Assembly (NCBI GenBank): GCA_035560235.1
Contig: DATMAG010000116.1
Location: 186,001-250,000 of the forward strand
Length of the DNA stretch: 64,000 bases
DNA from: DASRDU01 sp035560235
Lineage (GTDB): Bacteria > Acidobacteriota > Blastocatellia > RBC074
Direction of reading: 5' to 3'
In this document: positions 8,684 through 18,579 of the stretch, one piece after another
Position numbering within the stretch: the first letter of the stretch is position 1
Layout: each line of letters starts with the position of its first letter
Made by a program: the position numbers and the translations under genes
Notes under the pieces: generated by a model
Seen by the model: only the letters and a program-made list of their open reading frames with translations
Databases searched by the model: none
Told to the model about the DNA's origin: nothing

Positions 8684-10600
8684 ATGATCTTCAACCTGCT
8701 CAACCCTCGCGGTTCTGATTCTGCATCTGCCGAAGACAAACTTTCGCCAGCCCTGAAGGATCGTATTCTGAATGAACAGGTCAGGCAGCTTTACCGGAAC
8801 GCCCCGGTCAGTCTGTCCGTTCAGATTCCGGCCATGTTCCTGATGGCCTGGATGCTGCGAACCGTGATTCCGCATGCCAGGCTGATCATCTGGCTGATCT
8901 GCATCGAGACTGTCTTTCTGCTGCGCGTCGCGCTGGTGGCCGCTTATCGCCGCAGCCGGCAGAGCGCGGATGAAGCGGCCCTGTGGAAGAGCCGCTACGT
9001 GAGCAGCGTCTTCATCTCCGGGCTGATTATGGGCATCAGCGGAATTCTGCTTTTCCCTCCTCAGTCAGAGGCTCATCAGGTGCTGCTGCTGCTGGTGCTG
9101 TGCGGCATGGGCGTTGCGGCTTCAGCGACTCTCTCACCGCTGAAATCGGCCTTTCTGCTGTTTTTCATTCCGCTTCAGTTTCCGGTCAATCTTTATCTTT
9201 TTCTGCCGGGCGATGAATTTCACATTGTCGCGGGAATCATGGTGCTGTTCTTCAATCTGGTGCCGATCAATACCTCGATTCACTCACACCGCACGCTGGT
9301 TGAGTCGCTGCGCCTGCGGTTTGAAAATGAGGATCTGGTTGTGCATCTCTCAGCGGCGCGCGAATCAGCCGAGGCTCGCACTGAAGAGCTGCAGCTTGAA
9401 ATTGCCAAACGTCAGCGCATCGAGCAGAAGCTCACTGAATCGGTCCGCTTCGCTGAACAGATTATCTTCAATGCGGGCGAAGGAATCGTGGTGCTGGATC
9501 GCGAAATGCGATGTCTGGTGTGGAACCGGCGAATGGTCAGACTGACCGGCTATCCGGCTGAACAGGTAATCGGACGGAGTCTTGATGAATTCTTTCCGTA
9601 CCTCAGAGAGGAAGGCAGTCACCGCCTGCTTCAGCGTGCGCTCAATGGCGAGTCAGTCGTCCTGCCCGATCGGAAGCTGACGCTGCCCAATGGCAGGTCC
9701 ATCTGGCGAGCGGGCAATCTGACCCCGCTCAGAAACGCGAGCGGCGAAGTGACCGGCTTCATCGCTCTGCTGCAGGACGTGACCGAACGCAAACAGGCCG
9801 AGGATGAACTCCGAGAGACTGCCGCACAGCTTGCTCACAGAAACCGCGAACTACAGGAATCAGCGGCGCGGCTTGAGCGCAGCAACCGCGAACTGGAAAT
9901 GTTCGCTTCAGTCGCCTCACACGATCTGCAGGAGCCGCTGCGCAAGGTGCAGGCCTTCGGCGACCGGCTGAAACTGAAATATGCGGCGCACCTCGACGAA
10001 ACCGGGCGCGATTATATCGTTCGGATGCAGAATGCGACCGCGCGCATGCAGGTGCTGATGGAGGATCTGCTCTCTTATTCGCGCGTGACCACCCGGGCGC
10101 AGCCGTTCACGACCGTTGATCTGAAAGTGATCGCGCAGGAAGTCGCCGGTGATCTCGAAACCCGCATCGAACGCACAGGTGGACGCGTCGAGATTGGCGA
10201 CCTGCCGCTTATCGAAGCCGATCCGATGCAGATGCGACAGCTGTTGCAGAATCTGATCGGCAACGCGCTCAAATTCCATCGCCCTGATCAGCCGCCCGTC
10301 GTCACGGTGCGCGCGCTCAGGACAACTGACAGCGAGGACGAGCGGTGGCAGATTGAGATTGCCGATAACGGCATCGGCTTCGATGAAAAATATCTGGACA
10401 GAATCTTCGCCATCTTCCAGCGCCTGCACGGGCGCGAACAGTACGAAGGAACCGGCATCGGGCTGGCCGTCTGCCAGAAGATTGTCGAACGCCATCGCGG
10501 AACCATCACAGCCAGAAGCCAGCCGGGCAAAGGCGCGACCTTCATCATTACCCTGCCCGCAGTTCAGCCGACAGAAAAGGCGCGCCAGGTCAGCGCCTGA
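8684..10600 (+). CDS. Membrane PAS-domain sensor histidine kinase
   Basis: The protein has 638 residues. An N-terminal membrane sensor with about five or six helices spans residues 45-200. A coiled coil (about 205-250), a PAS domain (about 255-370, FNAGEGIVVLDREMRCLVWNR) and a second coiled coil follow. The HisKA-type dimerisation domain has the H-box ASHDLQEPLRK with His413, as in phytochrome-like kinases. The HATPase domain has N-box NLIGNALKF (about 523-531), G1 DNGIGF (571-576) and G2 GTGIGLAV (589-596). All phosphotransfer residues are present. No response regulator lies next to it, so it is an orphan here. The stimulus is not deducible from sequence. Confidence 0.92.
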   Translation: MIFNLLNPRGSDSASAEDKLSPALKDRILNEQVRQLYRNAPVSLSVQIPAMFLMAWMLRTVIPHARLIIWLICIETVFLLRVALVAAYRRSRQSADEAALWKSRYVSSVFISGLIMGISGILLFPPQSEAHQVLLLLVLCGMGVAASATLSPLKSAFLLFFIPLQFPVNLYLFLPGDEFHIVAGIMVLFFNLVPINTSIHSHRTLVESLRLRFENEDLVVHLSAARESAEARTEELQLEIAKRQRIEQKLTESVRFAEQIIFNAGEGIVVLDREMRCLVWNRRMVRLTGYPAEQVIGRSLDEFFPYLREEGSHRLLQRALNGESVVLPDRKLTLPNGRSIWRAGNLTPLRNASGEVTGFIALLQDVTERKQAEDELRETAAQLAHRNRELQESAARLERSNRELEMFASVASHDLQEPLRKVQAFGDRLKLKYAAHLDETGRDYIVRMQNATARMQVLMEDLLSYSRVTTRAQPFTTVDLKVIAQEVAGDLETRIERTGGRVEIGDLPLIEADPMQMRQLLQNLIGNALKFHRPDQPPVVTVRALRTTDSEDERWQIEIADNGIGFDEKYLDRIFAIFQRLHGREQYEGTGIGLAVCQKIVERHRGTITARSQPGKGATFIITLPAVQPTEKARQVSA

Positions 10601-10661
10601 CTGCGCCTCCGGCCTGAGGGGTTACTTTCCTGCCTGCGCCCGGGCGTGAGATGATCCAGGT

Positions 10662-11285
10662 ATGCCGAAACCGCTCACTGCTCAAAGTCTGCTGCGCGCA
10701 GTCAGACGGCTGGCAGCCACTGATGCCGATCTCGCCTGGATTCTGAAGACCTTCGGCCCGCCGCCGCTCTGGCAGCGCACAACCGGATTTGCCACGCTGG
10801 TTCACATCATCCTCGAACAGCAGGTATCGCTGGCTTCAGCCAGGGCGGCGTTTGACCGGCTCGGCAGAGCGGTCACGCTGATCAGCCCTGAACACTTTCT
10901 GACGCTGTCTGACGCCGAACTGAAATTGATTGGCTTCAGTCGGCAGAAGATGCGTTACTGCCGGCTGCTCGCGCAGGCATTGCTTGACGGGCAGCTTGAT
11001 CTGACTGAAGTGGAGCGGATGAATGATGACGCAGCGCGGGCGGCGCTGATGCAGATTACGGGAATCGGTCACTGGACTGTAGACATTTATCTGCTGATGG
11101 CGCTCAGGCGACCCGATGTCTGGCCGAAAGGCGATCTGGCGCTGGCAGTCGCGATGCAGCGACTCAGAAAGCTGGCGTCCCGCCCGTCGCCGGACGAGCT
11201 CGCAGCAATGGCCGAAAACTGGAGGCCGCATCGCGCCGTCGCAGCCAGAATGCTCTGGCATTACTACCTCAGCACGAAAGCCTGA
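10662..11285 (+). CDS. DNA-3-methyladenine glycosylase, AlkA-like (HhH-GPD family)
   Basis: The enzyme removes alkylated bases such as 3-methyladenine from DNA in the cytoplasm. It has 207 residues and lacks the extra N-terminal domain of E. coli AlkA. The core has LEQQVSLASA, the helix-hairpin-helix ITGIGHWTVDIY at about 132-143, and the catalytic aspartate Asp158 in WPKGDLAL. The four FeS cysteines of the EndoIII/MutY branch are absent, as expected for AlkA. It converges with ada across a repeat, making a small alkylation-repair pair. Ada normally activates alkA; here the genes are on opposite strands, so direct activation would need a separate Ada-responsive promoter, which I could not identify. 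Confidence 0.9.
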   Translation: MPKPLTAQSLLRAVRRLAATDADLAWILKTFGPPPLWQRTTGFATLVHIILEQQVSLASARAAFDRLGRAVTLISPEHFLTLSDAELKLIGFSRQKMRYCRLLAQALLDGQLDLTEVERMNDDAARAALMQITGIGHWTVDIYLLMALRRPDVWPKGDLALAVAMQRLRKLASRPSPDELAAMAENWRPHRAVAARMLWHYYLSTKA

Positions 11286-11300
11286 TGATCCGGGACTGTA

Positions 11301-11384
11301 TGTAGAGCAAACTTTCCAGTTTGCTCGCGCTCCTTCAACGCAGGCTTTGCAGAGTCAGGAGCAAACTTGAAAGTTTGCTCTACA
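11301..11384. repeat. Paired palindromic (BIME-like) repeat between alkA-like gene and ada
   Basis: Two 26-base arms (11301-11326 and 11359-11384) are inverted copies with one mismatch. Each arm is itself a 9-bp hairpin: GAGCAAACT, four bases, AGTTTGCTC. The outer end TGTAGA on the minus strand supplies the TAG stop codon of ada (11380-11382). It sits between two convergent genes, so it could also act as a bidirectional terminator. Confidence 0.85.
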
Positions 11385-12444
11385 TTTCAGCTTCAGTGTT
11401 TGTCTGCTCCTGCGCGAGCAATGCCCGCTTGCGCTCAAGGCCCCAGCGATAGCCGCTGAGGTCGCCGTTTTCGCGCACGACCCGGTGACAAGGCGTCAGC
11501 AGCGCGACCGGATTGGTGGCGCAGGCGCGGGCGACAGCGCGAGCGGCAGTGGGCCGCCCGATGCGTTGCGCCACTTCGCTGTATGAAACGGTGCTGCCAG
11601 CAGGAATGCGCCGCAACTCTTCCCAGACCAGTTTCTGAAAGGCAGTCGCCTGCACATCAAGCGGCAGATCAGGACAGGGCTGCTGCCCGTCGAGGTGTCT
11701 GAGCAATGCCGTCACCTGCCCGTTCAGGCCGGAGTCATCGCGCTCGATCAGGCTTTGCGGAAATTCAGCGAACAGATCCTGCGCCAGCTTTTCATCAGCA
11801 TCGCCCAGCGTCACCGAACAGATGCCGCGTTCAGTTGCGGCGACAAGCAGGCGTCCGAGCCGGCAGCCTGCGATGGTGTAACGAATCCTCATTCCTCTGC
11901 CTCCGCGACGATACGTGGCCGGAGTCATTCCAAGATGCGCCGCCGATTTTTCGTAAAGCCGACTGCTCGAACCGTAACCGGCTTCGTAAAGCGCGGCGGT
12001 GACGGCCTGGCCTGATTTCACTTCCGCCCTGAAGCGGCTGCTGCGCAGGGCTTCGGCAAACTGGCGTGGCGTGATGCCCGTCAGCCGCTTGAAGACGCGC
12101 TGCAGATGCGATTCGCTGACGCCGGACTGCGCGCTCAGCGCAGCCAGGCTGAGCGCGCCCTCAGGCCCGGCTTCAATCGCGTCACAGACGCGCCGCACCA
12201 GTTCGCTCTGCGCATCCTTCAATTCAGCTTCATCGGGCCGACAGCGCAGGCAGGAGCGAAAGCCCGCCTGCCGGGCCAGTTCCGGCGAGGCAAAAAAGAC
12301 GACGTTTTCACGCCGGGGCTGTCGTGACCGGCACGAGGGACGACAAAAAATGCGCGTCGAACTGACGCCGTAATAAAACACCCCGTCAAATGCCCGGTCG
12401 CGCTGCTGCACGGCTTTCCAGTAATCAGTTTCAGTTGTTTTCAT
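11380..12444 (-). CDS. ada: Bifunctional transcriptional activator/O6-alkylguanine-DNA methyltransferase Ada
   Basis: Ada repairs methylphosphotriesters and O6-methylguanine by suicidal methyl transfer and, once methylated, activates repair genes. From the chosen start it is 354 residues, the same length as E. coli Ada. The N-terminal zinc domain carries Cys34, Cys38, Cys65 and Cys68 (FCRPSC, CLRC), with Cys34 the expected phosphotriester acceptor. An AraC-type helix-turn-helix covers about 80-180, and the methyltransferase domain ends with PCHRVV, Cys319 being the O6-methylguanine acceptor. I chose ATG at 12444 rather than the longer frame because MKTTETDYW is the usual opening and AGGA lies 8 bases before it. 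Its stop codon lies inside a dispersed repeat. Confidence 0.95.
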   Translation of the reverse strand: MKTTETDYWKAVQQRDRAFDGVFYYGVSSTRIFCRPSCRSRQPRRENVVFFASPELARQAGFRSCLRCRPDEAELKDAQSELVRRVCDAIEAGPEGALSLAALSAQSGVSESHLQRVFKRLTGITPRQFAEALRSSRFRAEVKSGQAVTAALYEAGYGSSSRLYEKSAAHLGMTPATYRRGGRGMRIRYTIAGCRLGRLLVAATERGICSVTLGDADEKLAQDLFAEFPQSLIERDDSGLNGQVTALLRHLDGQQPCPDLPLDVQATAFQKLVWEELRRIPAGSTVSYSEVAQRIGRPTAARAVARACATNPVALLTPCHRVVRENGDLSGYRWGLERKRALLAQEQTNTEAEM

Positions 12445-12541
12445 ACGTGAATCCTGCGCCCGCGCCGGCTGCGAATCTATCCGATTTCTGCGCTGCAATT
12501 CGGCTCTGGATGACGTGGGAATGATGGATTAAGAAGGGGAA

Positions 12542-13204
12542 TCAGTCGGCAAAAATCTGAGCCGGAGTAATCGCCAGAAACTCCAGCCCCGGCGCGAGCA
12601 GCCTGCGGCGGCCCTTGTACTGCGCGAGGCGCGTGTACTTTCCATCTTCGGGCGCGGTATGAACCCAGACGCTGCGGTCGCGCCGGTCAATCACCCAGTA
12701 AACCGGAATCTCGAGCGCAGCATAAATCTCAGGTTTGGTAACCAGGTCACGGTCAATGTGGACGCGATGCGAGACTGACAGGACTTCGATCACCAGTGGC
12801 GCAGGCGGGCGACGCCGTTTTTTCAGATAATCGCGGTAATAAATCGAAACATCCGGACAGACCTCGTGCAGGCCTGAGACACCTTCCGCGCCCCAGCGGT
12901 CTTCGGGCGTCTTCGGAACTTCGTAATAACGTGAGCCGCTGAGCCGACAGTTCAGTGACCTGATCGCCTTCAGGTGATCAGCCAGGATTTCCAGCAGATG
13001 ATCCGTCAACTGCATGTGAATCAGGTCGGGTGGCGGAGCCATGACGATCTCTCCGTTGATCAGTTCCAGCCGGTCATCGGGCAGCGCTTCAGCAACAGCC
13101 ACGAACTCTTCAATCGTGTAACGACGCACCAGGGGCGCCTCTCCGTTAAGCCCGCCACGATGACGCTGCGGCGCAGGATGAATATCTTCCGGAACAGCCA
13201 CCAT
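12542..13204 (-). CDS. Uma2 family endonuclease-like protein (DUF820)
   Basis: This is a 220-residue protein of the Uma2/DUF820 family, which has a PD-(D/E)XK nuclease fold. Family features are YTIEEFVAVAEALPDDRLELINGEIVM near the start (about 28-54), APLVIEVLSVSHRVHIDRDL with the core acidic residues (about 135-155), and KPEIYAALEIPVYWVIDRRD (about 161-180). GGAGG lies just before the ATG. The biological role of these proteins is not established; they are abundant in Cyanobacteria, Chloroflexota and Acidobacteriota and not usually phage genes. It has no obvious functional link to its neighbours cruF and ada. Confidence 0.88.
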   Translation of the reverse strand: MVAVPEDIHPAPQRHRGGLNGEAPLVRRYTIEEFVAVAEALPDDRLELINGEIVMAPPPDLIHMQLTDHLLEILADHLKAIRSLNCRLSGSRYYEVPKTPEDRWGAEGVSGLHEVCPDVSIYYRDYLKKRRRPPAPLVIEVLSVSHRVHIDRDLVTKPEIYAALEIPVYWVIDRRDRSVWVHTAPEDGKYTRLAQYKGRRRLLAPGLEFLAITPAQIFAD

Positions 13205-13273
13205 AACTGACCTCCTGCGAGGGATTATACCGCCAGCGCACAGGCCGGAGCGACCTGCATCACCTGACTGTGA

Positions 13274-14086
<813 letters not shown>

Positions 14087-14175
14087 GGGGCAAAGAGGTT
14101 TATTCGGTGCGTTTTCTGTTTCAGTTCACGAACGAATTGAACCGGGCGCGTCTGATTGTTCCGATCACTACAGTG

Positions 14176-16164
14176 TCAGGCTTCCTGTGCTTTGTAATAA
14201 CGGCCCAGGGCGGTCAGTGGAAACTGATTCCGGTACTGATGATAGTTGATGTAAAAATGTCCGGGAAAGCCCGTGCCGGTAAACTCTGCTTCCGGCCAGC
14301 TCCCATCCGTGTTCTGACGGTCGAGCAGATACCCGATGCCCGCAGTCACAGCCGCAGATTCATAATCACCAGCGGCCATCAGTCCCATCAAAGCCCACGC
14401 GGTCTGCGACGGCGTACTCGGCCCCTTCCCACGCAACTCAGGCCGTTTGTACGATTCGCAGGTTTCGCCCCAGCCGCCATCGCTGTTTTGTACTGAACGC
14501 AGCCACGCGGCAGCGCGCTGCGCTTCACTGCGCTGCATGCTGAAACCGATTGACTGCAATCCGACGAGCGCCAGGTACGTGCCGTAAATGTAATTCACGC
14601 CCCAGCGTCCCCACCACGAACCGTCAGGCTCCTGCAACCCAAGCAGAAAATCAATCGCGCGCTGCACCTGTTGATCAGTGTAATGAATTTCACCAAACCG
14701 GTCGCGCCAGTGTCCGAGCAGTTCCAGCACGCGCCCGGTCAGATCAGCCGTTGGTGGATCAATCATCGCCTTCAAATCACCATACGGCATCTGATTCCAC
14801 AAATCCTGCGTGTTGTTAATGTCGAAGGCGGCCCAGCCTCCCGCGCGACATTGCATCGTCATCACCCATTCAGTCGCCGCGCGGCAGCATTCCAGCTTGT
14901 ATTCTTCATCATTAGTCCTGAGCGCGAGCAGCGCCATTATCACCGCCGCCGTGTCGTCAACGTCAGGATAGTAGTCATTGAAAAACTCGAACGCCCAGCC
15001 TGCGGGCTTGCCCTGCCGATTGAAAACAGCCCAGTCGCCGTAACGAAAAATCTGCTTCGTCAGCAGCCATTCGCCTGCGGCCATCACTCGCGGATGCGAC
15101 GGCGACACGCCCGAATCGAGCAGCGCCGTCAGCCCCAGCGCCGTGTCCCACGTCGGCGAAATGCACGGTTGCAGGCGCAGGTAAGCAGGCATTTCAGAAC
15201 CCGCCGAAGTTCCTTCCTCAATGCAGAACCGATCCAGCGCATCCAGTCCGCGTTTGATGTACGGATGCACGGCTTTGTAACCCAGCACGTGAAACATCAG
15301 AATCGAATTGAGCATCGCCGGAACAATGCCAGCCCAGTCGCCCGGCGTGTCCTGCCGTTCAATCACCCAGCGTTCAGCCGCCGCGATGCCCTGCTGCCGC
15401 AACGGCACAATGTCGTGACGATCAAGATGCTTGAGAAATTTATCAGCCGCCAGAAAGAACGAGCCGATCAGCGTGCCGTCATTGTTCTTCAGACCGATGT
15501 CAGCCTTGTCTCTGCCGCCTTCGGCAAAGAGTTCATCGGCGTAAATCTTCAGGTCATAAACCGGCCTGCGATCAATCACGACGAGCAGCGGCACTGTTGA
15601 AGACCGCGCCCAGCTTGCCATCGTGTAGATATTGAACGGGAACCATTTCGGCAGAAACATAAACCAGGGCGGCAGCGTCGGAATGCCTGCCCAGGGATAA
15701 GCGCCAAAGAGCGCCAGATGAATCTTCGTGAACACCCGCGCCTTTGTCAGCCCGCCGCGTTCGAGAATAAAGCGCCGCGCCCGCTCCATTCGTTCATCGT
15801 CAACGGAAACGCCCGCAAGTTTGAGCGCATAATAAGCCTCAATCGTCGTGCTGATTTCGCCGCCGTCGCCGTAATAAAGCTCCCAGCCGCCGTGCGCGCA
15901 CTGCTGCCGCAGCAGGTAACGCGCCATCTGCTGAATCTGCGCCTCGCGGTCTTTGCCGTTGCTGAAGCGGTTGCGCGCATCCGAATGAATCAGGATGCGG
16001 TGCAGCATGATGTATTCCGCCGTCAGCGTCACATTGGCTTCAAGTTCAGCCCACCAGTAACCATCGAGTTCCTGCTGCGCGAGCAGATAATCCTGCGCGC
16101 GTTCGATGGCATCGCTGAGTTGCGAACGAAGATCAGGTTTGATGAGTGATTGTGCTGTGCTCAT
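14176..16164 (-). CDS. shc: Squalene-hopene cyclase
   Basis: The enzyme cyclises squalene to hopene/diplopterol at the cytoplasmic membrane, the committed step to hopanoids. It has 662 residues, normal for the family. The catalytic acid motif DVDD lies at 401-404 (DYYPDVDDTAAV). Several QW repeats are visible, including ELDGYWWAELE, QCAHGGWELY, CRAGGWAAFD, EPDGSWWGRWGVNY and NSDGGWGETCESY, and the C-terminal GTGFPGHFYINYHQYRNQFP matches the conserved tail. The start is 12 bases after the DUF3810 stop, so the two are translationally close. With CruF downstream it suggests a membrane-lipid hardening unit. Confidence 0.96.
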   Translation of the reverse strand: MSTAQSLIKPDLRSQLSDAIERAQDYLLAQQELDGYWWAELEANVTLTAEYIMLHRILIHSDARNRFSNGKDREAQIQQMARYLLRQQCAHGGWELYYGDGGEISTTIEAYYALKLAGVSVDDERMERARRFILERGGLTKARVFTKIHLALFGAYPWAGIPTLPPWFMFLPKWFPFNIYTMASWARSSTVPLLVVIDRRPVYDLKIYADELFAEGGRDKADIGLKNNDGTLIGSFFLAADKFLKHLDRHDIVPLRQQGIAAAERWVIERQDTPGDWAGIVPAMLNSILMFHVLGYKAVHPYIKRGLDALDRFCIEEGTSAGSEMPAYLRLQPCISPTWDTALGLTALLDSGVSPSHPRVMAAGEWLLTKQIFRYGDWAVFNRQGKPAGWAFEFFNDYYPDVDDTAAVIMALLALRTNDEEYKLECCRAATEWVMTMQCRAGGWAAFDINNTQDLWNQMPYGDLKAMIDPPTADLTGRVLELLGHWRDRFGEIHYTDQQVQRAIDFLLGLQEPDGSWWGRWGVNYIYGTYLALVGLQSIGFSMQRSEAQRAAAWLRSVQNSDGGWGETCESYKRPELRGKGPSTPSQTAWALMGLMAAGDYESAAVTAGIGYLLDRQNTDGSWPEAEFTGTGFPGHFYINYHQYRNQFPLTALGRYYKAQEA

Positions 16165-16176
16165 TCGTCCGGTTAT

Positions 16177-17367
16177 TTAATGACTGCTGTTCTGATGCTT
16201 CAAATAGTAACTGATGATCAGGCCGTCAACTCCGCTGTAACTGGCCGCGCCGTGCGCGACGCGGTTGGCCTTGAGATAACCATCGTTGACGTTTTCTCCG
16301 ACCGTCATCAGCCAGCCCTGATGCCGCTGCCAGAAGGTGGCCGAGGCGGCCAGATCGGCGCGCGGGCCGGGGCCAAGCTGATCGTAAACCGCCTTGTACC
16401 GCGTGATCGGCAGCGACTCTCGCAGCAGCGCGCTCCCGAATCGCCGCAGCACGCCGAGCGCGTGCATATAACCCGAATAGCGCACATAAGGATCTGACGA
16501 TCTGAGGCAGATCAGAAAGGCGATGAAGCTCGCCTCGTCCTCCTGCGCAAAGCCGCGCTGGTGCGCCTTCTCGTGCGCGATGGTGTAAGGCAGTTCGAAA
16601 TCAGGCTGCTCGGTGTTGTAATTCGGCTCGCCCGTGAACGGATTGTAAACGCCGGTGAGGCCGAAGAGCGTCATCAGCCGCGAAAACATTACCGGCTTGG
16701 GCGGCGCTGAACTCGCTGTTGCCAGCCCTTTGAGCAGTGGTTCCTGCCGACAGGCCTCTTCGATCAGTTGCGACAACTGCGCCCGGTCGTGCGGCACGCG
16801 GCTGTGATCCTGCCAGTCACGTTCACGCGCGGCTTCAGCGTAGCTGCGATTGATCTCAGCAATGATGGCGCGGCTGATCGCTTCAAGTTCGTCTGCCGAG
16901 GCTGCACGCTGCGCCAGTTCAAGGTTCTGCGCAAGCGGCTGCCGGTGATAGTTCAGGCCCCACAGCAGCAGAAAGGCCAGCGCGCTCACGCTCACTACAA
17001 CCAGCAGCCTGACCGCCGTTATAAATACCCAGTCCCGCCAGACAATCTGTCGCTTCAGGACCCGGCGCACCTGCACTGCCAGCCACCACAGCGCGCCCGC
17101 CGCGAGCAGAATCATCAGCATTTCAGCGATTGAAAACCCGACGCGGCGATTGATGAACGAAAGACAGGCGGCCACGTAAGGATAAAGTCCCCGGCTGTAG
17201 TAATGCTCAACGAGGCTCGGATTATAACCGGCCAGCACCTGCAGCGCGACCGTCGCAATGAGCAGCGCGATGGCTGCATAAGCCCTGGTCATCTGCCGCA
17301 GCGCCGCGCGCTCAGTGATGACGGCTGTATCCCTGGCTCGCCCTTCGCGCTCAGCCAGCATTTTCAT
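16177..17367 (-). CDS. DUF3810 membrane protein with HExxH motif
   Basis: This is a DUF3810-family protein of unknown role. Three membrane segments lie in the N-terminal third (ALLIATVALQVLAGY, the SIAEMLMILLAAGALWW helix and LLVVVSVSALAFLLLWGL). A soluble domain follows with GLNYHRQPLAQN, the strongly conserved NPFTGEPNYN, and ELPYTIAHEKAHQRGFAQED. HEKAH fits the zincin HExxH motif, with acidic residues shortly after that could give the third ligand, so a membrane-bound metallopeptidase is plausible but unproven. The open frame extends further upstream into adenosine deaminase. I chose ATG 17367 because it clears that gene; 17292 is an alternative. It lies between add and shc on the same strand, probably in one operon. 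Confidence 0.8.
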   Translation of the reverse strand: MKMLAEREGRARDTAVITERAALRQMTRAYAAIALLIATVALQVLAGYNPSLVEHYYSRGLYPYVAACLSFINRRVGFSIAEMLMILLAAGALWWLAVQVRRVLKRQIVWRDWVFITAVRLLVVVSVSALAFLLLWGLNYHRQPLAQNLELAQRAASADELEAISRAIIAEINRSYAEAARERDWQDHSRVPHDRAQLSQLIEEACRQEPLLKGLATASSAPPKPVMFSRLMTLFGLTGVYNPFTGEPNYNTEQPDFELPYTIAHEKAHQRGFAQEDEASFIAFLICLRSSDPYVRYSGYMHALGVLRRFGSALLRESLPITRYKAVYDQLGPGPRADLAASATFWQRHQGWLMTVGENVNDGYLKANRVAHGAASYSGVDGLIISYYLKHQNSSH

Positions 17368-17407
17368 TTCGTGATCAATACGCAATGCGTGAAAACCTCT
17401 TGCCTGA

Positions 17408-18445
17408 TCAGCCGAGTTCCTGACGCAGCCTCGCCAGTTCTGCCGCAAACCATCGCTCCATCTCAGTTCTTCGCTCTTCAGGCAGCAGCGTGGCGCGCAC
17501 GCCATTCAGCACCAGTTGCTCAATCGTCTGTTCATCGAATCCGAAGGTCGCCGCGATCCTCAGATACTCATCGGTCAGCGTCGTATTGAACATCGGCGGA
17601 TCGTCAGAATTGATCGTCACGCACAGGCCTTCATCAATCAGGCGCGGCAGCGGGTGCGCCTCAAGCGCGGGAAAGACGCCCAGACAGATGTTGCTCGTCG
17701 GACAGACTTCAAGCGGAATCTGACGTTCGCGCAGCGCCTCAACCAGTTTCGGATCTTCCAGACAACGCACGCCGTGACCGATGCGCACGGCCTGCAATGA
17801 ATCGAGCGCGCCCCGGATACTTTCCGGCCCGACAGTTTCGCCCGCGTGCGGCACGCCGGGCAATCCTGCAGCGCGAGCCTTCGCAAACGCGGCCTCAAAC
17901 AGCTCGGGCGGCCAGCCGACTTCAGGCCCGCCCAGCCCGAAAGCCACGACTCCGTCATCCTTTCCGCTGATCGCCCACTCAGCCACGAGCAGACTGTGAT
18001 CGGTCGGCTGCACGTTGCGCGCAATGTCAGTGACGAGTCCCATCGTTACGCCAAGTTCGCGTTCAGCCCACGCCCGCGCCCGATTGAGCGCGGCGAGTTG
18101 TTCGGCGAACGGAATGTGCCGGTTGAAGGCGTAATGCGTGTATGGCGTAAAGGTGACTTCGCTGTAACGAATGTTCTGCGCCGCCTGGCCGCGCAGAAAT
18201 TCACGCGCAATCAGTTCCAGATCATCCGGCGTGCAGATGCAGCGGCTGATCGCAATGTAAACTTCAATGAAGTGCGCGAAGTCGCGAAACCGATACCACT
18301 CGCGCAGCCCTTCGACGGTTGTGGCGGGCAACTCGACATCGTTGCGGCGGGCCAGCGTCAGCAGCGTCTCCGGCTGAATCGAGCCTTCAAGATGAACGTG
18401 CAGTTCAACCTTCGGCATCCGGCGAATGAATTCTGAAAGCGACAT
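17408..18445 (-). CDS. add: Adenosine deaminase
   Basis: The enzyme deaminates adenosine (and deoxyadenosine) to inosine in purine salvage, with one zinc in a TIM barrel. It has 345 residues. Metal and catalytic motifs are HVHLEGS near residue 16 (first two zinc histidines), GVPHAGETVGP (third histidine and proton-shuttle glutamate), RIGHGVR (active-site histidine), and INSDDPPMF (zinc aspartate pair). The TLTDEYLRIA stretch is typical of adenosine rather than adenine deaminases, but some relatives act on modified nucleosides such as aminofutalosine, so substrate choice is not fully certain. It is followed by DUF3810 after 40 bases and preceded by a repeat separating it from the RidA-like gene. 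Confidence 0.88.
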   Translation of the reverse strand: MSLSEFIRRMPKVELHVHLEGSIQPETLLTLARRNDVELPATTVEGLREWYRFRDFAHFIEVYIAISRCICTPDDLELIAREFLRGQAAQNIRYSEVTFTPYTHYAFNRHIPFAEQLAALNRARAWAERELGVTMGLVTDIARNVQPTDHSLLVAEWAISGKDDGVVAFGLGGPEVGWPPELFEAAFAKARAAGLPGVPHAGETVGPESIRGALDSLQAVRIGHGVRCLEDPKLVEALRERQIPLEVCPTSNICLGVFPALEAHPLPRLIDEGLCVTINSDDPPMFNTTLTDEYLRIAATFGFDEQTIEQLVLNGVRATLLPEERRTEMERWFAAELARLRQELG

Positions 18446-18448
18446 AGC

Positions 18449-18579
18449 GGTTAGTGGTTAGTGGTCAGTGGTTAGTGGTCAGCTGACTGAAATCGCAGGC
18501 TTGCACAGACCTGTCAATGAAGAAAACTGACAGGACAGTTTTTACCAGCCACTAACCACTGACCACTATCCACTGATAA
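18449..18579. repeat. GTTAGTGGTCAGTGG-type inverted intergenic repeat
   Basis: The left arm (from 18449) is a run of GGTTAGTGGT/CAGTGGTTAGTGGTCAG units. The right arm (to 18579) is the inverse, CCACTAACCACTGACCACTATCCACTG. They flank about 60 bases of ordinary sequence. The right arm includes the TAG stop of the RidA-like gene (18566-18568) and codes its last Ser-Gly. This is the whole content of the add/ridA gap. Confidence 0.8.
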
